In this document: one piece after another, positions 33,906 through 42,721 of the stretch
Position numbering within the stretch: the first letter of the stretch is position 1
Layout of the letters: each line of letters opens with the position of its first letter
NCBI GenBank assembly: GCA_902779565.1
Contig: CACZCD010000003.1
Coordinates: forward strand, 1 to 64,000
Reading direction: 5' to 3'
Length of the DNA stretch: 64,000 bases
From: an uncultured bacterium
Lineage (GTDB): Bacteria > Verrucomicrobiota > Kiritimatiellia > RFP12 > UBA1067
Program-made: the position numbers and the translations under genes
The notes under the pieces: generated by a model
What the model saw: the letters and a program-made list of their open reading frames with translations, nothing else
Told to the model about the DNA's origin: nothing
Databases searched by the model: none

Positions 33906-36900
33906 TTACAGTTCGGCTTTCGCTTGGTTGATGGCGTTCTGCACCGCCGTTTTCGCCTTTCCGTTCGGGAAGATGTCAAGATACGTCTCGCCGTACGACA
34001 CAAGCTTCTGCGCGAACTCCTTCTTGTCCTCCTGCTTCGGCAGAAGCTTCGCCATAAGCGGAAGCGCCGTGGCGTAGCAGCGCTCGAGGTTCTTGAGCTG
34101 CTTGGGCGTCATCTTCGAGACGGGATGTTCGTCGTCCGGCTGATGCGACTGCAGGAACGCCTGGAAGCCGCCCACCGCCAGACGGAGCGTGGCCTCGGCC
34201 TCGGCCTTGAGCTGCATCGTCTCTTCGGCCTCCATCTTGCGGACCAGCACGTCCGAGGATTCAAGCATCATCTCGTCCTCAAGCTCCGGACGGAAGTGGC
34301 GAACCTTCTTGACGGCGCCCACAGCGGCGTTGAAGTACTTCGTGCGGAGATTGTTCTCGCGCTCCTTGCGGCCCTCCTCCGAAGCGACCTTGGCGAGCAT
34401 CAGGTACGCATCCACGACCAGGGCGTTGCGGGCGTTCTTCTCGATGAACTTGTCGAGCGCTTCGTGCGCTTCGGCGTTGCGGCCGGCGCCGAAGAGCGCC
34501 TTGGCCTCGCCGATCTGCGCGCGCGCCGCGATAAACGCCTCGTTCGGCTTGCCCTTCGCGAGCTCGGGCGCCTTCTGGTAGAGCATCTGCGCCGTGTCGT
34601 ACGCCTTGAAATCGACGAGCGCGTCGCCAGCGGCGATGAACTGCGAAGCCGTGTAGTTGCCGGACGTCTTGACCATCTGCTCGTACTGCTCCACCGCCTC
34701 GGCCTTGCGCCCCATGTCCATGAGCGCCTTCGCGAAGCGCGGCACGGAGTTCTTCGCCTCGTCGGACTGCGGGAATTCCTTGGCGAGCCGCGCGAACGCC
34801 TCCTTCGACTTCGCCGCGTCGCCCTGCGCCGTGTACACGGTGCCGAGCATCACGAGCGCCTGCGGCGCGAACTTCCCCTTCGGGCTCTTCTCAAGATAGT
34901 CGCTGTAGCACTTCGCCGCCAGCTCCAGAAACTTCTTCACGTCCATCTTGCCAATCGGCTGCTGCAGACGCTGCCAGGTGTCGCCCTCAAGGTACAGCGC
35001 GAAGTCGCGGCTGGTCGCCATCTTCGCCTTGTCTTCGGACGAAGAGAGCGGCGAGGCGAGGCCGGCCTCCGCATCCTTCACCGTCTGCCGGTAATCCTTC
35101 ACGGCCGAAAGCACCATCACGGCTGCGGTCTTGCGCAGCGCCGCCGCCGATTCCTCCACCGTGTTCGTGGACGCTTCGGCGTAGAGGGCCAGCCCGCGGT
35201 TGCGCTCGATTGTCGCCAGCGAAAGGCGGCTCTGGACGAGATCCACGGCCATCTTGGCCTCGCCGAGGTACTGCTTCAGGTATTCGATCTGCTTCGCCTC
35301 CTCGCCAAGCTTGCCGTAGCAGGCCGAATTCATCTTGAGCGCATTCGCGCGGTGGGTGGAGTTCGAATACTGCGTGAGCACCGTATCGTAGTAGTGGATG
35401 GCCTGTGCGTAGTCTTCGGCCTTGTAGGCCGCCGTGCCGAGTGACATCGCCATCTGCGCCGCGTTGTAGTGCGTGGGATACAGACGGAAATACATGTCAT
35501 AGAGGTGCTGGCTCTGGGCGCGGCTGCCCGTGGTCATTTCGCGGCCCGCCATGCGCAGCACGTCATCGCCCGCCGCGCGGGTCCATTTCGGGTTCACGCC
35601 GGAGAAGCGCTCGGCGAAATAGCCTTCAACCGCATCGCACTCACAACGCAACGCCGCCTTCTCCTTCGGGTCGCGCGCCTCGCGCCACAGCTCGAAGTAG
35701 CATTCCGCGAGCTGGGCGACGGCCCGCACGGAGTTCTCCGTCTCCGGATACTGCGTCAGGACCTCGTGGTACGCCTTCTTCGCGTCGGCCCAGCGCGCAT
35801 CGCGGTAGGCGGCGTTCGCGGTCTTGAACTGCATCTTGCGCACGTTGTCGATCTGCGCGGCGGTGATGTTGGTCTTCACCTCCTTGTTGAACGTCGCCTT
35901 CACAAACTTGCGGATCGTCTCGGAAAGTTCGCCGGCAGAGGCGGCCCAGGTCGATTCCGGATATTTCACGAACACGTTGATCGCATGGTTGAACGCGCCG
36001 GAGCCGTTGCGCTTGCTGCCCTCCTTCATGCCAAAGAGCAGATCCGCGATCTTCGCCTTGTTGGGCTTCTTTTCCTGCGCCTCCTTCTGGGCCTCCTTCC
36101 AGAGCATCTCCGCGAGCAGATAGCGGCAGCTCGGCATCGGTGAGAGCCGGAGAAGCCCTTCCTGGCCGTCCTCCTCCATCGCCTTCAGCTGGTTGTGGAT
36201 GTCCTGCAGCTGCGGGAGGTATTCGTTCACGAGTTCCTGGGCGCGGGCAATGTTGCCGCGCGCCATCTCGGCGTGGGCCTTGAGCGCGACCGCCTGGCCG
36301 AAGAGGACGATGAGGTCGCTCATCCACAGGATGCGGTCGGCGCGCATGGACGCCTTCTTGATGTAGGCGTCGCGCTTCTTCGCGTCCTTCGCCTCGGCGG
36401 CGAGCTGCAGGCACAGCTCGGCCTCCTCCACGCCGAACGTCGCCCAGCGGACGTCCTTGAGCGGCAGCTTGAGCAAGCTGTCGTACACGCCGATGGCCTG
36501 ATCGAACTTCTTCTCGGAACGCAGGATCTGGATCCAGGTGTAGGCGGCCTCCTCGTAGAAGTCCATCAGCTCCTTGGTGGGCACCGGCACGGCCTTGAAG
36601 AACTCGCCGTACAGCTTGCGGCACTCGGCCATCTTCTGGCGCGCGTAGTAGGCGTTCGCGATGGCGATGCTGAGCGCCCAGTATTCGGGGGAGCCCTTCG
36701 GCTTCTTGGCGAGCACGCCCAGCACCTTGTCGAAATGGCCGAGACGGAGATCGCCGTCCTGCTCCAGCACCTCGAGGCGCGCGGAGAGCACCGGCCACTT
36801 CTCACGCGCCTTGCCGATGACGAGGGTCGCGAGATCCGGCATGTTCCACTCGATGAGCGCCTTGATGAAGGCGCACTCGGCATCCATCTTCTCCTTTTCC

Positions 36901-37031
36901 GCCGCAGGAATCGCCTCGACGGCCGGCTTGTTGTCATCCGCCGGCGCCGCAGCCTCGGGGGCTTGCGCCATGACAACACCCGCAAACGCGAACGCCGCGA
37001 ACGCGGAAACTGGAAATCTGCAAAAACTCAT
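33906..37031 (-). CDS. Giant periplasmic TPR-repeat protein
   Basis: 1041 residues from ATG 37031. The ATG at 37040 is inside the -10 box and the frame further up would be untranscribed. A signal peptide (SAFAAFAFAGVVMAQA) is followed by TPR repeats over nearly the whole length, several with the A-x-x-Y-x-x-A pattern (YRDARWADAKKAYHEVLTQY, YKAEDYAQAIHYYDTVLTQY). These would scaffold protein complexes in the periplasm, next to ExbB/ExbD. The mRNA appears to be leaderless: -35 TTGCGC, 17-bp spacer, TATAAT, then 7 nt to the ATG. Confidence 0.8.
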   Translation of the reverse strand: MSFCRFPVSAFAAFAFAGVVMAQAPEAAAPADDNKPAVEAIPAAEKEKMDAECAFIKALIEWNMPDLATLVIGKAREKWPVLSARLEVLEQDGDLRLGHFDKVLGVLAKKPKGSPEYWALSIAIANAYYARQKMAECRKLYGEFFKAVPVPTKELMDFYEEAAYTWIQILRSEKKFDQAIGVYDSLLKLPLKDVRWATFGVEEAELCLQLAAEAKDAKKRDAYIKKASMRADRILWMSDLIVLFGQAVALKAHAEMARGNIARAQELVNEYLPQLQDIHNQLKAMEEDGQEGLLRLSPMPSCRYLLAEMLWKEAQKEAQEKKPNKAKIADLLFGMKEGSKRNGSGAFNHAINVFVKYPESTWAASAGELSETIRKFVKATFNKEVKTNITAAQIDNVRKMQFKTANAAYRDARWADAKKAYHEVLTQYPETENSVRAVAQLAECYFELWREARDPKEKAALRCECDAVEGYFAERFSGVNPKWTRAAGDDVLRMAGREMTTGSRAQSQHLYDMYFRLYPTHYNAAQMAMSLGTAAYKAEDYAQAIHYYDTVLTQYSNSTHRANALKMNSACYGKLGEEAKQIEYLKQYLGEAKMAVDLVQSRLSLATIERNRGLALYAEASTNTVEESAAALRKTAAVMVLSAVKDYRQTVKDAEAGLASPLSSSEDKAKMATSRDFALYLEGDTWQRLQQPIGKMDVKKFLELAAKCYSDYLEKSPKGKFAPQALVMLGTVYTAQGDAAKSKEAFARLAKEFPQSDEAKNSVPRFAKALMDMGRKAEAVEQYEQMVKTSGNYTASQFIAAGDALVDFKAYDTAQMLYQKAPELAKGKPNEAFIAARAQIGEAKALFGAGRNAEAHEALDKFIEKNARNALVVDAYLMLAKVASEEGRKERENNLRTKYFNAAVGAVKKVRHFRPELEDEMMLESSDVLVRKMEAEETMQLKAEAEATLRLAVGGFQAFLQSHQPDDEHPVSKMTPKQLKNLERCYATALPLMAKLLPKQEDKKEFAQKLVSYGETYLDIFPNGKAKTAVQNAINQAKAEL

Positions 37032-37038
37032 GTGCCGC

Positions 37039-37067
37039 ATTATACGAAAAACCCTTTCTCCGCGCAA
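37039..37067 (-). promoter_or_regulatory. Strong promoter, leaderless type
   Basis: TTGCGC (37067-37062), 17 bp, TATAAT (37044-37039) on the minus strand; the ATG of the giant TPR gene begins 7 nt after the last T. No Shine-Dalgarno lies between. Confidence 0.75.
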
Positions 37068-37115
37068 GGGGGTATTTTCAGAAATTTCCCCCAGGCGGTT
37101 TCTTGCTCTCCGACG

Positions 37116-37889
37116 TCAGAACACGATCGCCACGTCCGGCAACTCCTTTCGGATGCGCTGCATCTCGCTCTTCGGGATCGGACACCCGCCGAGCGCCAGG
37201 AGATCCAGCCGCCGCCACGGCTTGAGATCCTCCGGAAGCCTGGTGATGCGCGTCTCGCAGAGCGACACCGCGCGCAGACGCGGCAACGTGACGAGCCAGT
37301 CCGGCACGGACGCGATCGGGTTCCCGTCAAGAGAGATGTCCTCCAGCATCATCCAGTCCTTCGCGACCTCCGGCACGGCCGTCAGACCGTTCTTCTTAAG
37401 ATAGACGCGCCGCAGGTCCTTGAGCGCGGCAAGGGCGGCGGGCACCTCCTTGATGCGGTTGCCGTTGAGACGGAGCCACTTGAGATGTGTCAGCGCCGCC
37501 ACGCTCGCGGGGATCTCGCCAATCGCATTGTCGTCGAGATTGAGGTAGTCAAGGGTTGCCGCCCAACAGGAAAGATCGGGGATCTTCTCAAGACCGTTCC
37601 GCGCGAAGTAGAACTCCTTAATCCCCTTGAGGGCGAACACGGCCGCCGGCACCTCCTTGGTCCCGCGTTCCGAGAGGTCAATCATCTTGATGGCGTTGAG
37701 CCCCTCCAGTGCCGATGCCGGGATCTCCCCCTTCTCGCCGCGGAGGATCACGCGCACGATGTTGGCGCGGTTCGTGGCGATGAGCGTCTGAAGCCCGATC
37801 ACCGTCGGCACGTCCTCCGGCTTGGCCCGATTGTCAAAGCATCCAGCGCACGCCAACGCCGCCGCAACAATAGTCATCCATTTGTTCAT
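37116..37889 (-). CDS. Leucine-rich-repeat protein, probably a lipoprotein
   Basis: 257 residues from ATG 37889. The N-terminus MTIVAAALACAGC resembles a lipobox. About nine leucine-rich repeats of 22-24 residues span 40-240 (LDYLNLDDNAIGEIPASVAA, LKWLRLNGNRIKEVPAALAA). The likely role is binding proteins or other ligands at the cell surface or in the periplasm; no specific target can be named. The -10 TGGTATAAT sits exactly 7 nt before the ATG with no Shine-Dalgarno, so the transcript looks leaderless. The longer frame running up to 38489 is antisense-like sequence within bioA and was not used. Confidence 0.8.
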   Translation of the reverse strand: MNKWMTIVAAALACAGCFDNRAKPEDVPTVIGLQTLIATNRANIVRVILRGEKGEIPASALEGLNAIKMIDLSERGTKEVPAAVFALKGIKEFYFARNGLEKIPDLSCWAATLDYLNLDDNAIGEIPASVAALTHLKWLRLNGNRIKEVPAALAALKDLRRVYLKKNGLTAVPEVAKDWMMLEDISLDGNPIASVPDWLVTLPRLRAVSLCETRITRLPEDLKPWRRLDLLALGGCPIPKSEMQRIRKELPDVAIVF

Positions 37890-37896
37890 GCGCGCT

Positions 37897-37905
37897 ATTA
37901 TACCA
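37897..37905 (-). promoter_or_regulatory. Extended -10 promoter, leaderless type
   Basis: TGGTATAAT on the minus strand; the final T is 7 nt from the ATG at 37889. No -35 at 17 bp, as expected for an extended -10. Confidence 0.65.
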
Positions 37906-37960
37906 CAAATTGGCTGGCGGTTGGGAGCGGAGTGACCGAGGCGTGTTGATTTGGCCTTCT

Positions 37961-39232
37961 CTACTCGTGGAAATCGCCGTCGGGCGGCGGCGGACCGGGT
38001 TCGCTGGCGGCAAGATCGCGGATGGCACCGCAAATGCGGGCGATAGTCGCCGTGTCGGCCACGAGCGGCGGCATCGTGTAGATGAAGTTGCAGAACGGAC
38101 GGAGCCAGACGCCATGCGCATCGATGACGCGCTCGATGTCGGCGCGCACCGGCATCTGCCCGACCTCCACGATGCCGACGGCACCCTTCACGCGCACGTC
38201 CTTCACGTTCGGCAAGGCGCGGCAGGGCGCGAGACCGGCGGCAAGTTCCCCTTCTATGCGCTTGACCTTCGCACCGTAGTCCGTTTCCGCGAACAGTTTC
38301 AGCGACGCGACGCCTGCAGCGCACGCGAGCGGGTTCGCCATGTAGGTCGGCCCGTGCATGAACGCGCTGGGCGAACCGCCGGAGATCGTCTCGGCGACCG
38401 GCGCGGAAGCCACCGTCGCCGCAAGCGTGAGGTGTCCGCCCGTGAGCGCCTTGCCCACGCACTGGATGTCGGGGACAACCTCCGCCCACGCACCCGCCCA
38501 GAGCGGTCCGGTGCGGTAGAAGCCGGCGGCAATCTCGTCAAAGATGAGCAGAAGCCCTTGCGCATCGCAGAACGCACGCAGCTTCCGCAGGTAGTCCGGA
38601 TCGTAGAACCGCATCGCGTTCGCCGCCTGGAAGACGGGCTCGCAGATGACGGCGGCCATCTCATCCTCATGCCGTTCGACCGTTTCGATGACGGTATTGA
38701 AGTCGTAGGGGTCCGCAAAGTAATGCTGCGGCATGATCGGTCGGAAGAGCGTATGCATGCCGTCGGGATCGCTGAGCGCCATCGCACAGCACGTATCGCC
38801 ATGGTAGCCGCCCTTGAGCGCGAGAAGTTTGCCCTTTTTTGGGAATCCACGCGCATGCTGGTACTGCACGGCCATCTTCGCGGCGACTTCCACCGAGATA
38901 GAACCGGAGTCGGCAAAGAACACGCGGTCGAGACCCGGCGGTGTGAGCGCGGTCAGCGCCTGCGCCAGTTCGATGGCCGGCGCGTGGGTGAAACCGCCGA
39001 ACATCACATGGGAAAGCGTCTCGCTCTGGCGGCGGATCGCCTCGACGATGGCAGGATGGTTGTGCCCGTGGGCAACGCACCACCAACTTGAAACGGCGTC
39101 CGTGAGCGTACGCCCATCCGCCAGCGTCAGCTCCGTGCCGCGTGCCGACTTCACAAGACGCACTGGCGGCGGATTACCGATCGATGCGTAAGGATGCCAG
39201 ATGTGACGACGATCAAATTCAAGACTGTTCAT
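37961..39232 (-). CDS. bioA: Adenosylmethionine-8-amino-7-oxononanoate aminotransferase
   Basis: 423 residues from ATG 39232 (MNSLEFDRRHIWHPY). PLP enzyme of biotin synthesis making 7,8-diaminopelargonate. HIWHPYAS, SSWWCVAHGHNHP, LLIFDEIAAGFYRTG and the Lys site CVGKALTGGHLTLAAT fit BioA. An earlier ATG (39247) lies inside the promoter's TGGTATGAT and is unlikely. bioD is 20 kb away at 59649-60305; bioF and bioB are not in the window. No Shine-Dalgarno; the -10 is 10 nt before the ATG. Confidence 0.92.
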   Translation of the reverse strand: MNSLEFDRRHIWHPYASIGNPPPVRLVKSARGTELTLADGRTLTDAVSSWWCVAHGHNHPAIVEAIRRQSETLSHVMFGGFTHAPAIELAQALTALTPPGLDRVFFADSGSISVEVAAKMAVQYQHARGFPKKGKLLALKGGYHGDTCCAMALSDPDGMHTLFRPIMPQHYFADPYDFNTVIETVERHEDEMAAVICEPVFQAANAMRFYDPDYLRKLRAFCDAQGLLLIFDEIAAGFYRTGPLWAGAWAEVVPDIQCVGKALTGGHLTLAATVASAPVAETISGGSPSAFMHGPTYMANPLACAAGVASLKLFAETDYGAKVKRIEGELAAGLAPCRALPNVKDVRVKGAVGIVEVGQMPVRADIERVIDAHGVWLRPFCNFIYTMPPLVADTATIARICGAIRDLAASEPGPPPPDGDFHE

Positions 39233-39242
39233 TTTGAGGACG

Positions 39243-39251
39243 ATCATACCA
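39243..39251 (-). promoter_or_regulatory. Extended -10 promoter of bioA
   Basis: TGGTATGAT on the minus strand, ending 10 nt before the bioA ATG, predicting a leader of only a few bases. Confidence 0.55.
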
Positions 39252-39285
39252 TGAAGACAGACGGGGAAGGCAAGGGTCTGTCAGG

Positions 39286-39765
39286 TCATACGGGCATAAG
39301 GCTACCGGTTCCGAATGCCGGGTCGGTTTCGACGGCGGGCGGTTCGCTTTCCGCCGGCAGGACCGCCACGCCGGCGCGCTCGGCGTCAAGACGGTCGGCG
39401 AGGGCCGTCGCGAACGCCGCGAACTTGTCGAAGGCGTCGGGGAACTCCGCCGGAGAGAGCATGGCGAGCGGGAAGATCGCGAAAGCGGCAAGGAACCCGG
39501 TCTCGGGGTCGCGCGCGACGGCCGGAAGCCCATCCTCCATCATCCCGAAGCCAAGGTCGAGAAGGTCGCAGACGAGCTGGCGCGACGGCGCGGCGGGCAG
39601 ATCGTCCGCCACAAGCGCGGAGGCGACGAGGCGGTCCCGCGCCTCGTCGTGGCGGATGGAGAACGGCTGGCCGTCGATGAGAATTTCGCAAAAGCCGTCG
39701 CGCAGGTCGAGGGGGATCCCGACATGCGCGGCGAGAGCGGAAATTGCGTCTTGTGCTGTGGTCAT
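39286..39765 (-). CDS. CesT-like (type III secretion class I) chaperone
   Basis: 159 residues, acidic, with GGGAGGAACGGA upstream. The layout matches the CesT/Tir-chaperone fold: VGIPLDLRDGFCEILIDGQPF (first helix and strand), LVCDLLDLGFGMMEDGLPAVA (central helix and strand), DPETGFLAAFAIFPLAMLSP (beta pair) and a long C-terminal helix. In known systems such proteins bind the N-terminus of one effector and deliver it to a secretion channel. It lies 11 bp downstream of the 668-aa protein gene, the usual effector-chaperone arrangement. No secretion apparatus gene is in the window. Family call by pattern only. Confidence 0.65.
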   Translation of the reverse strand: MTTAQDAISALAAHVGIPLDLRDGFCEILIDGQPFSIRHDEARDRLVASALVADDLPAAPSRQLVCDLLDLGFGMMEDGLPAVARDPETGFLAAFAIFPLAMLSPAEFPDAFDKFAAFATALADRLDAERAGVAVLPAESEPPAVETDPAFGTGSLMPV

Positions 39766-39776
39766 TCCGTTCCTCC

Positions 39777-41783
39777 CTATGCGTCGATCTTGGTTATGTA
39801 CTCATTGCTCGTGACATTCGCGAACTGCTTGACCAGTGAGCGCAGCGCCCTCAGCTGATTGTGGAGATTTATCTCGTTCTTGCCGGCGGCGCGATGGCCG
39901 ATATCGTATTCGAGGCGTTCGGTAAAGAGCGTTCCGTTGAAATGGATGTGTTTCAGGTACCTGCGCGCCGTGTTGACCTTCTGCTGGTCTTCCGGATTGA
40001 TCTTGTCCGGATAGGCTGCCTTGACGAGCCGTTCGATCGTGGTGGCGATCGCGTCCTTCGCCTTGGCCACGTTCACTTTATAGTCAGGGTAAGCCACCCT
40101 AAGCATCTGGGCGCAGCGGCTGGCCTTCGCGTCGAGATCCTTGAGGAGCGAAGCCTTCATCTGGTCGGAGTAAACCACCATCTGGCGCGCAATCAGATAG
40201 GCAAGGCGCTCGCGGTCGTTTTTCTTCTCGAGGTAGGCGGCGGAGGCGAAGTTGTTCACCAGGCGGCGGAAGTGTTGCTTCGTTTCCGCCGTGTCGTCCT
40301 CCTGAGTCTGCGCGACGAAGGAAAAACCCTTGTCGAAGAGCTCGTCGAACTTTTCCGGGGTGAAGGTGAAGGCATCGCCGAGTTCCGCCCGGACGAGCTC
40401 CTTGAGATCAGCCTTTGAGAGGTTGCCGTGCTCGTACCGATCGAGGGTGTCCAGGACGCCTTCGGCGAGGAGATCCTCCTTTGTCGCGAACGTGACGCCT
40501 TCCTCGACACGCGTCTTGTAGTCAACCATCCCCATCGCGATGGCGCCATCCATGAACATATCGACCAGCTTGGCGTAGTTCCTGTCGATGTCCATGCCGG
40601 AGACGCTCTTCATGATGGGCTTGCCGTTCTTGTCCGTCAGCGTCGTGACGGTCCACCGTCCGGTGGTCTCGTCCTTGGCGATCTCGGTCACGGGGCGCCT
40701 GGCCCCGGCGAGCGCCTCATAGACGGCGAACTTGCCGTCGCCTTCGAGCTTCTTGCGTATGAGCGGCTCGATTTCATCCTCCTTGTCGAGCACGAGCATC
40801 TGCACCTTGTTTTCGATGCGGCCTTTGATCGTCGCCTCGTCGGTGATGCCCTTCTCGGCGCACTCGGCGCGCACGCCGGCCTCGCATTCGGCCCGCGCGG
40901 CGTCCTCGAAGGGCTTCCTCACCTCACCGGCGATTGCGTTGAACTCGGCGGTGACGCTGTACGCAAGGTTGTGCGACTCGTCGGAGCGTGCGGCATGCGC
41001 GATGCCGGCGGCGCGGGAAAGCCATGTCTGGATGTTGTCGTTCTTGGCTTCGAGGCAGGCGCCGTCGAAGTTGTGCAGGAACTCCGGCACCTGCGCGTTC
41101 TTGTCCTTCATCTGCGCGATGACCTGGAGGAAGCCGTCGAGGACGGTATCGATCGTGCTGAGAACGTAGCGCTTGACCTCCGCATCGTCCTTGCCGGCGC
41201 AGTAGTCGTCCGCGTGGTTGGAGAAACCGGCCTGGGTGGCGGTCTTGAAGCACTCGGCACCGGACTCCTCGTTCGTGAGCTGGTTGCGCAGGTTCGCGAG
41301 CTTGCGGACTTCCTTGAGGCACAGAATGAAAACCGCGGCGCCGGGGGGATTCGTCGCCTCGATGATGGCGCGGCACTCGTTGACGGCGTCCTCGATCTTG
41401 GCGACGTTCGGATAGTCCTTGAAGCCCTTGCTCGCCACCTCTTCCACCGTCTTCTGCGGCGCAATCTCCTCCACAACCTTCTGCGGCGCAATCTGCACCG
41501 CCGCCTTCTGCGGCGCGATCTCCTCCTGTTTGGCGATCCAGGTGTCATACTGCGTCTGAAGCCTCTGCGTGAGGCGCGAAAGGGTTTTGCCGCGGAACAT
41601 GTTCGTGAAGAAGTTGCCGCTTGCGAAGCGCACGTTCACCTTGCCGTCGGCAAACCTGACGTTGAACGTGTTGCCGTTGGTCGTGTTGCCCATGACAGTG
41701 ATCTTCCCGTCCACGGGCGCCTCCCCTTGGAGGAAGTGGTCCTCGAACGAGACGTTTGCGATATGATCTACTTTGATAGCCAT
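39777..41783 (-). CDS. Unrecognised 668-aa protein, candidate secreted effector
   Basis: 668 residues from ATG 41783 (AAGGAGCAAAACA). No signal peptide. The N-terminal 65 residues are beta-prone (ITVMGNTTNGNTFNVRFADG). Three near-copies of an EEIAPQKxxV unit occur at about 87-115. The rest is predicted mostly alpha-helical with many charged residues and no known catalytic motif. A CesT-like chaperone follows directly. The promoter element TGTAACC-N14-GTGTA lies upstream, as before the other giant proteins. It lacks the 'PL(T/S)xxxI' motif of the others, so it may be a separate branch of the set. Confidence 0.7.
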   Translation of the reverse strand: MAIKVDHIANVSFEDHFLQGEAPVDGKITVMGNTTNGNTFNVRFADGKVNVRFASGNFFTNMFRGKTLSRLTQRLQTQYDTWIAKQEEIAPQKAAVQIAPQKVVEEIAPQKTVEEVASKGFKDYPNVAKIEDAVNECRAIIEATNPPGAAVFILCLKEVRKLANLRNQLTNEESGAECFKTATQAGFSNHADDYCAGKDDAEVKRYVLSTIDTVLDGFLQVIAQMKDKNAQVPEFLHNFDGACLEAKNDNIQTWLSRAAGIAHAARSDESHNLAYSVTAEFNAIAGEVRKPFEDAARAECEAGVRAECAEKGITDEATIKGRIENKVQMLVLDKEDEIEPLIRKKLEGDGKFAVYEALAGARRPVTEIAKDETTGRWTVTTLTDKNGKPIMKSVSGMDIDRNYAKLVDMFMDGAIAMGMVDYKTRVEEGVTFATKEDLLAEGVLDTLDRYEHGNLSKADLKELVRAELGDAFTFTPEKFDELFDKGFSFVAQTQEDDTAETKQHFRRLVNNFASAAYLEKKNDRERLAYLIARQMVVYSDQMKASLLKDLDAKASRCAQMLRVAYPDYKVNVAKAKDAIATTIERLVKAAYPDKINPEDQQKVNTARRYLKHIHFNGTLFTERLEYDIGHRAAGKNEINLHNQLRALRSLVKQFANVTSNEYITKIDA

Positions 41784-41816
41784 TGTTTTGCTCCTTACTG
41801 TTTTCTTTGCCCTGTT

Positions 41817-41842
41817 TACACATTTGTCAGGAAAAGGTTACA
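41817..41842 (-). promoter_or_regulatory. Bipartite promoter-like element C (668-aa gene)
   Basis: TGTAACC (41842-41836), 14 bp, GTGTA (41821-41817) on the minus strand; 34 nt from the end of GTGTA to the ATG. The same spacing is found at 49733. Confidence 0.65.
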
Positions 41843-41845
41843 TGC

Positions 41846-42721
41846 TTAACAAGCCAAATCAAGCGGAAGGTCCGAAATGTCCTTCAGCCGCTTACCGTCG
41901 ATCATGTTGTTCAACAAGACCATCGCCTCGTCACGGCTTCTCGACGAGCACTTCCCCACGGCGTCCAGCAGTTCGTAGAGCGCAATGTGATATACGCAGT
42001 CGATGTCTCCCGTTCCGAGAGCGAGCGACGCTATGCGTGACGGCGACGGCTCTGCGGTGACGACCATGATGTGCGGCACGCGGCCCTTTCTGTCTCGCAT
42101 GAGATTGAGGGCCTCAGTTCTGCTGTTTTGCGCGCGGTCGCTCCGCATAGTCCATTTCGCCGATATTGACGCATGCAAAATATCCCTCCCTCCATTGCTC
42201 TTGCGAAGGTCGGCCTTATTGCAAAGCGTGTCGTCAATGAAGGCGTCCAACGCGTTGATTTCCGAGTCTTCGCACAGTCCGCGCGACACAATCACGTCGG
42301 GAGACACCAGATAATCGTTTCCGAGTGCCGCCTGGAGCTTTGGATTCTTGCGGACAGCCTCTGCAAGGTAAAACAAGTGTTCGTATTGCGCAAAGTCGGC
42401 AGTCTTTATCTTGCTCTTGTTGCCAAGGCGCGCAACCGTCCATTTACCCGGTCTCAGATTCTGGAGCTTCGGGAAAGTTGCGGACACAAAATCCGCCACG
42501 GCCCCTTCAAAATCAGCTCCCGCCGTCTGGCCCTTCTTCTTCTTTACTGCAACCTGAGCGCCCAGCGCATTGGCTATGCGTTTCGCGATCGCACAGGAGA
42601 ATTCGTTTTTCCTGTCCGCATTCGAGGCAACGCCCGTTTTGTCAAAGCAGAGGATCTTCCGCGACACAAGCGCCCTGTGAAGGGCCCTGCGCGCCTCAGC
42701 AAAAACAATCTTACGCTTCAT
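41846..42721 (-). CDS. NgoMIV-family type II restriction endonuclease
   Basis: 291 residues from ATG 42721, with AGGAGG ten bases upstream; the start overlaps the methyltransferase end by 11 bp. Length matches NgoMIV (286 aa). SPDVIVSRG holds the catalytic Asp. HASISAKWTMRSDRAQNSR gives the catalytic Lys and, after the same 3-residue gap as in NgoMIV, R-S-D-R for CCGG contacts. TAEPSPSRIASLALGTGDIDC is a family block. The site is therefore likely GCCGGC, cut as a tetramer. An upstream ATG at 42763 lies inside the methyltransferase and is rejected. Confidence 0.88.
   Translation of the reverse strand: MKRKIVFAEARRALHRALVSRKILCFDKTGVASNADRKNEFSCAIAKRIANALGAQVAVKKKKGQTAGADFEGAVADFVSATFPKLQNLRPGKWTVARLGNKSKIKTADFAQYEHLFYLAEAVRKNPKLQAALGNDYLVSPDVIVSRGLCEDSEINALDAFIDDTLCNKADLRKSNGGRDILHASISAKWTMRSDRAQNSRTEALNLMRDRKGRVPHIMVVTAEPSPSRIASLALGTGDIDCVYHIALYELLDAVGKCSSRSRDEAMVLLNNMIDGKRLKDISDLPLDLAC

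Noticed and set aside
37890-38489. Extended N-terminus of the LRR protein
   Set aside because: The extension overlaps bioA on the same strand in another frame and reads as Arg/Gly-rich noise; a -10 box and lipoprotein-like signal support 37889.
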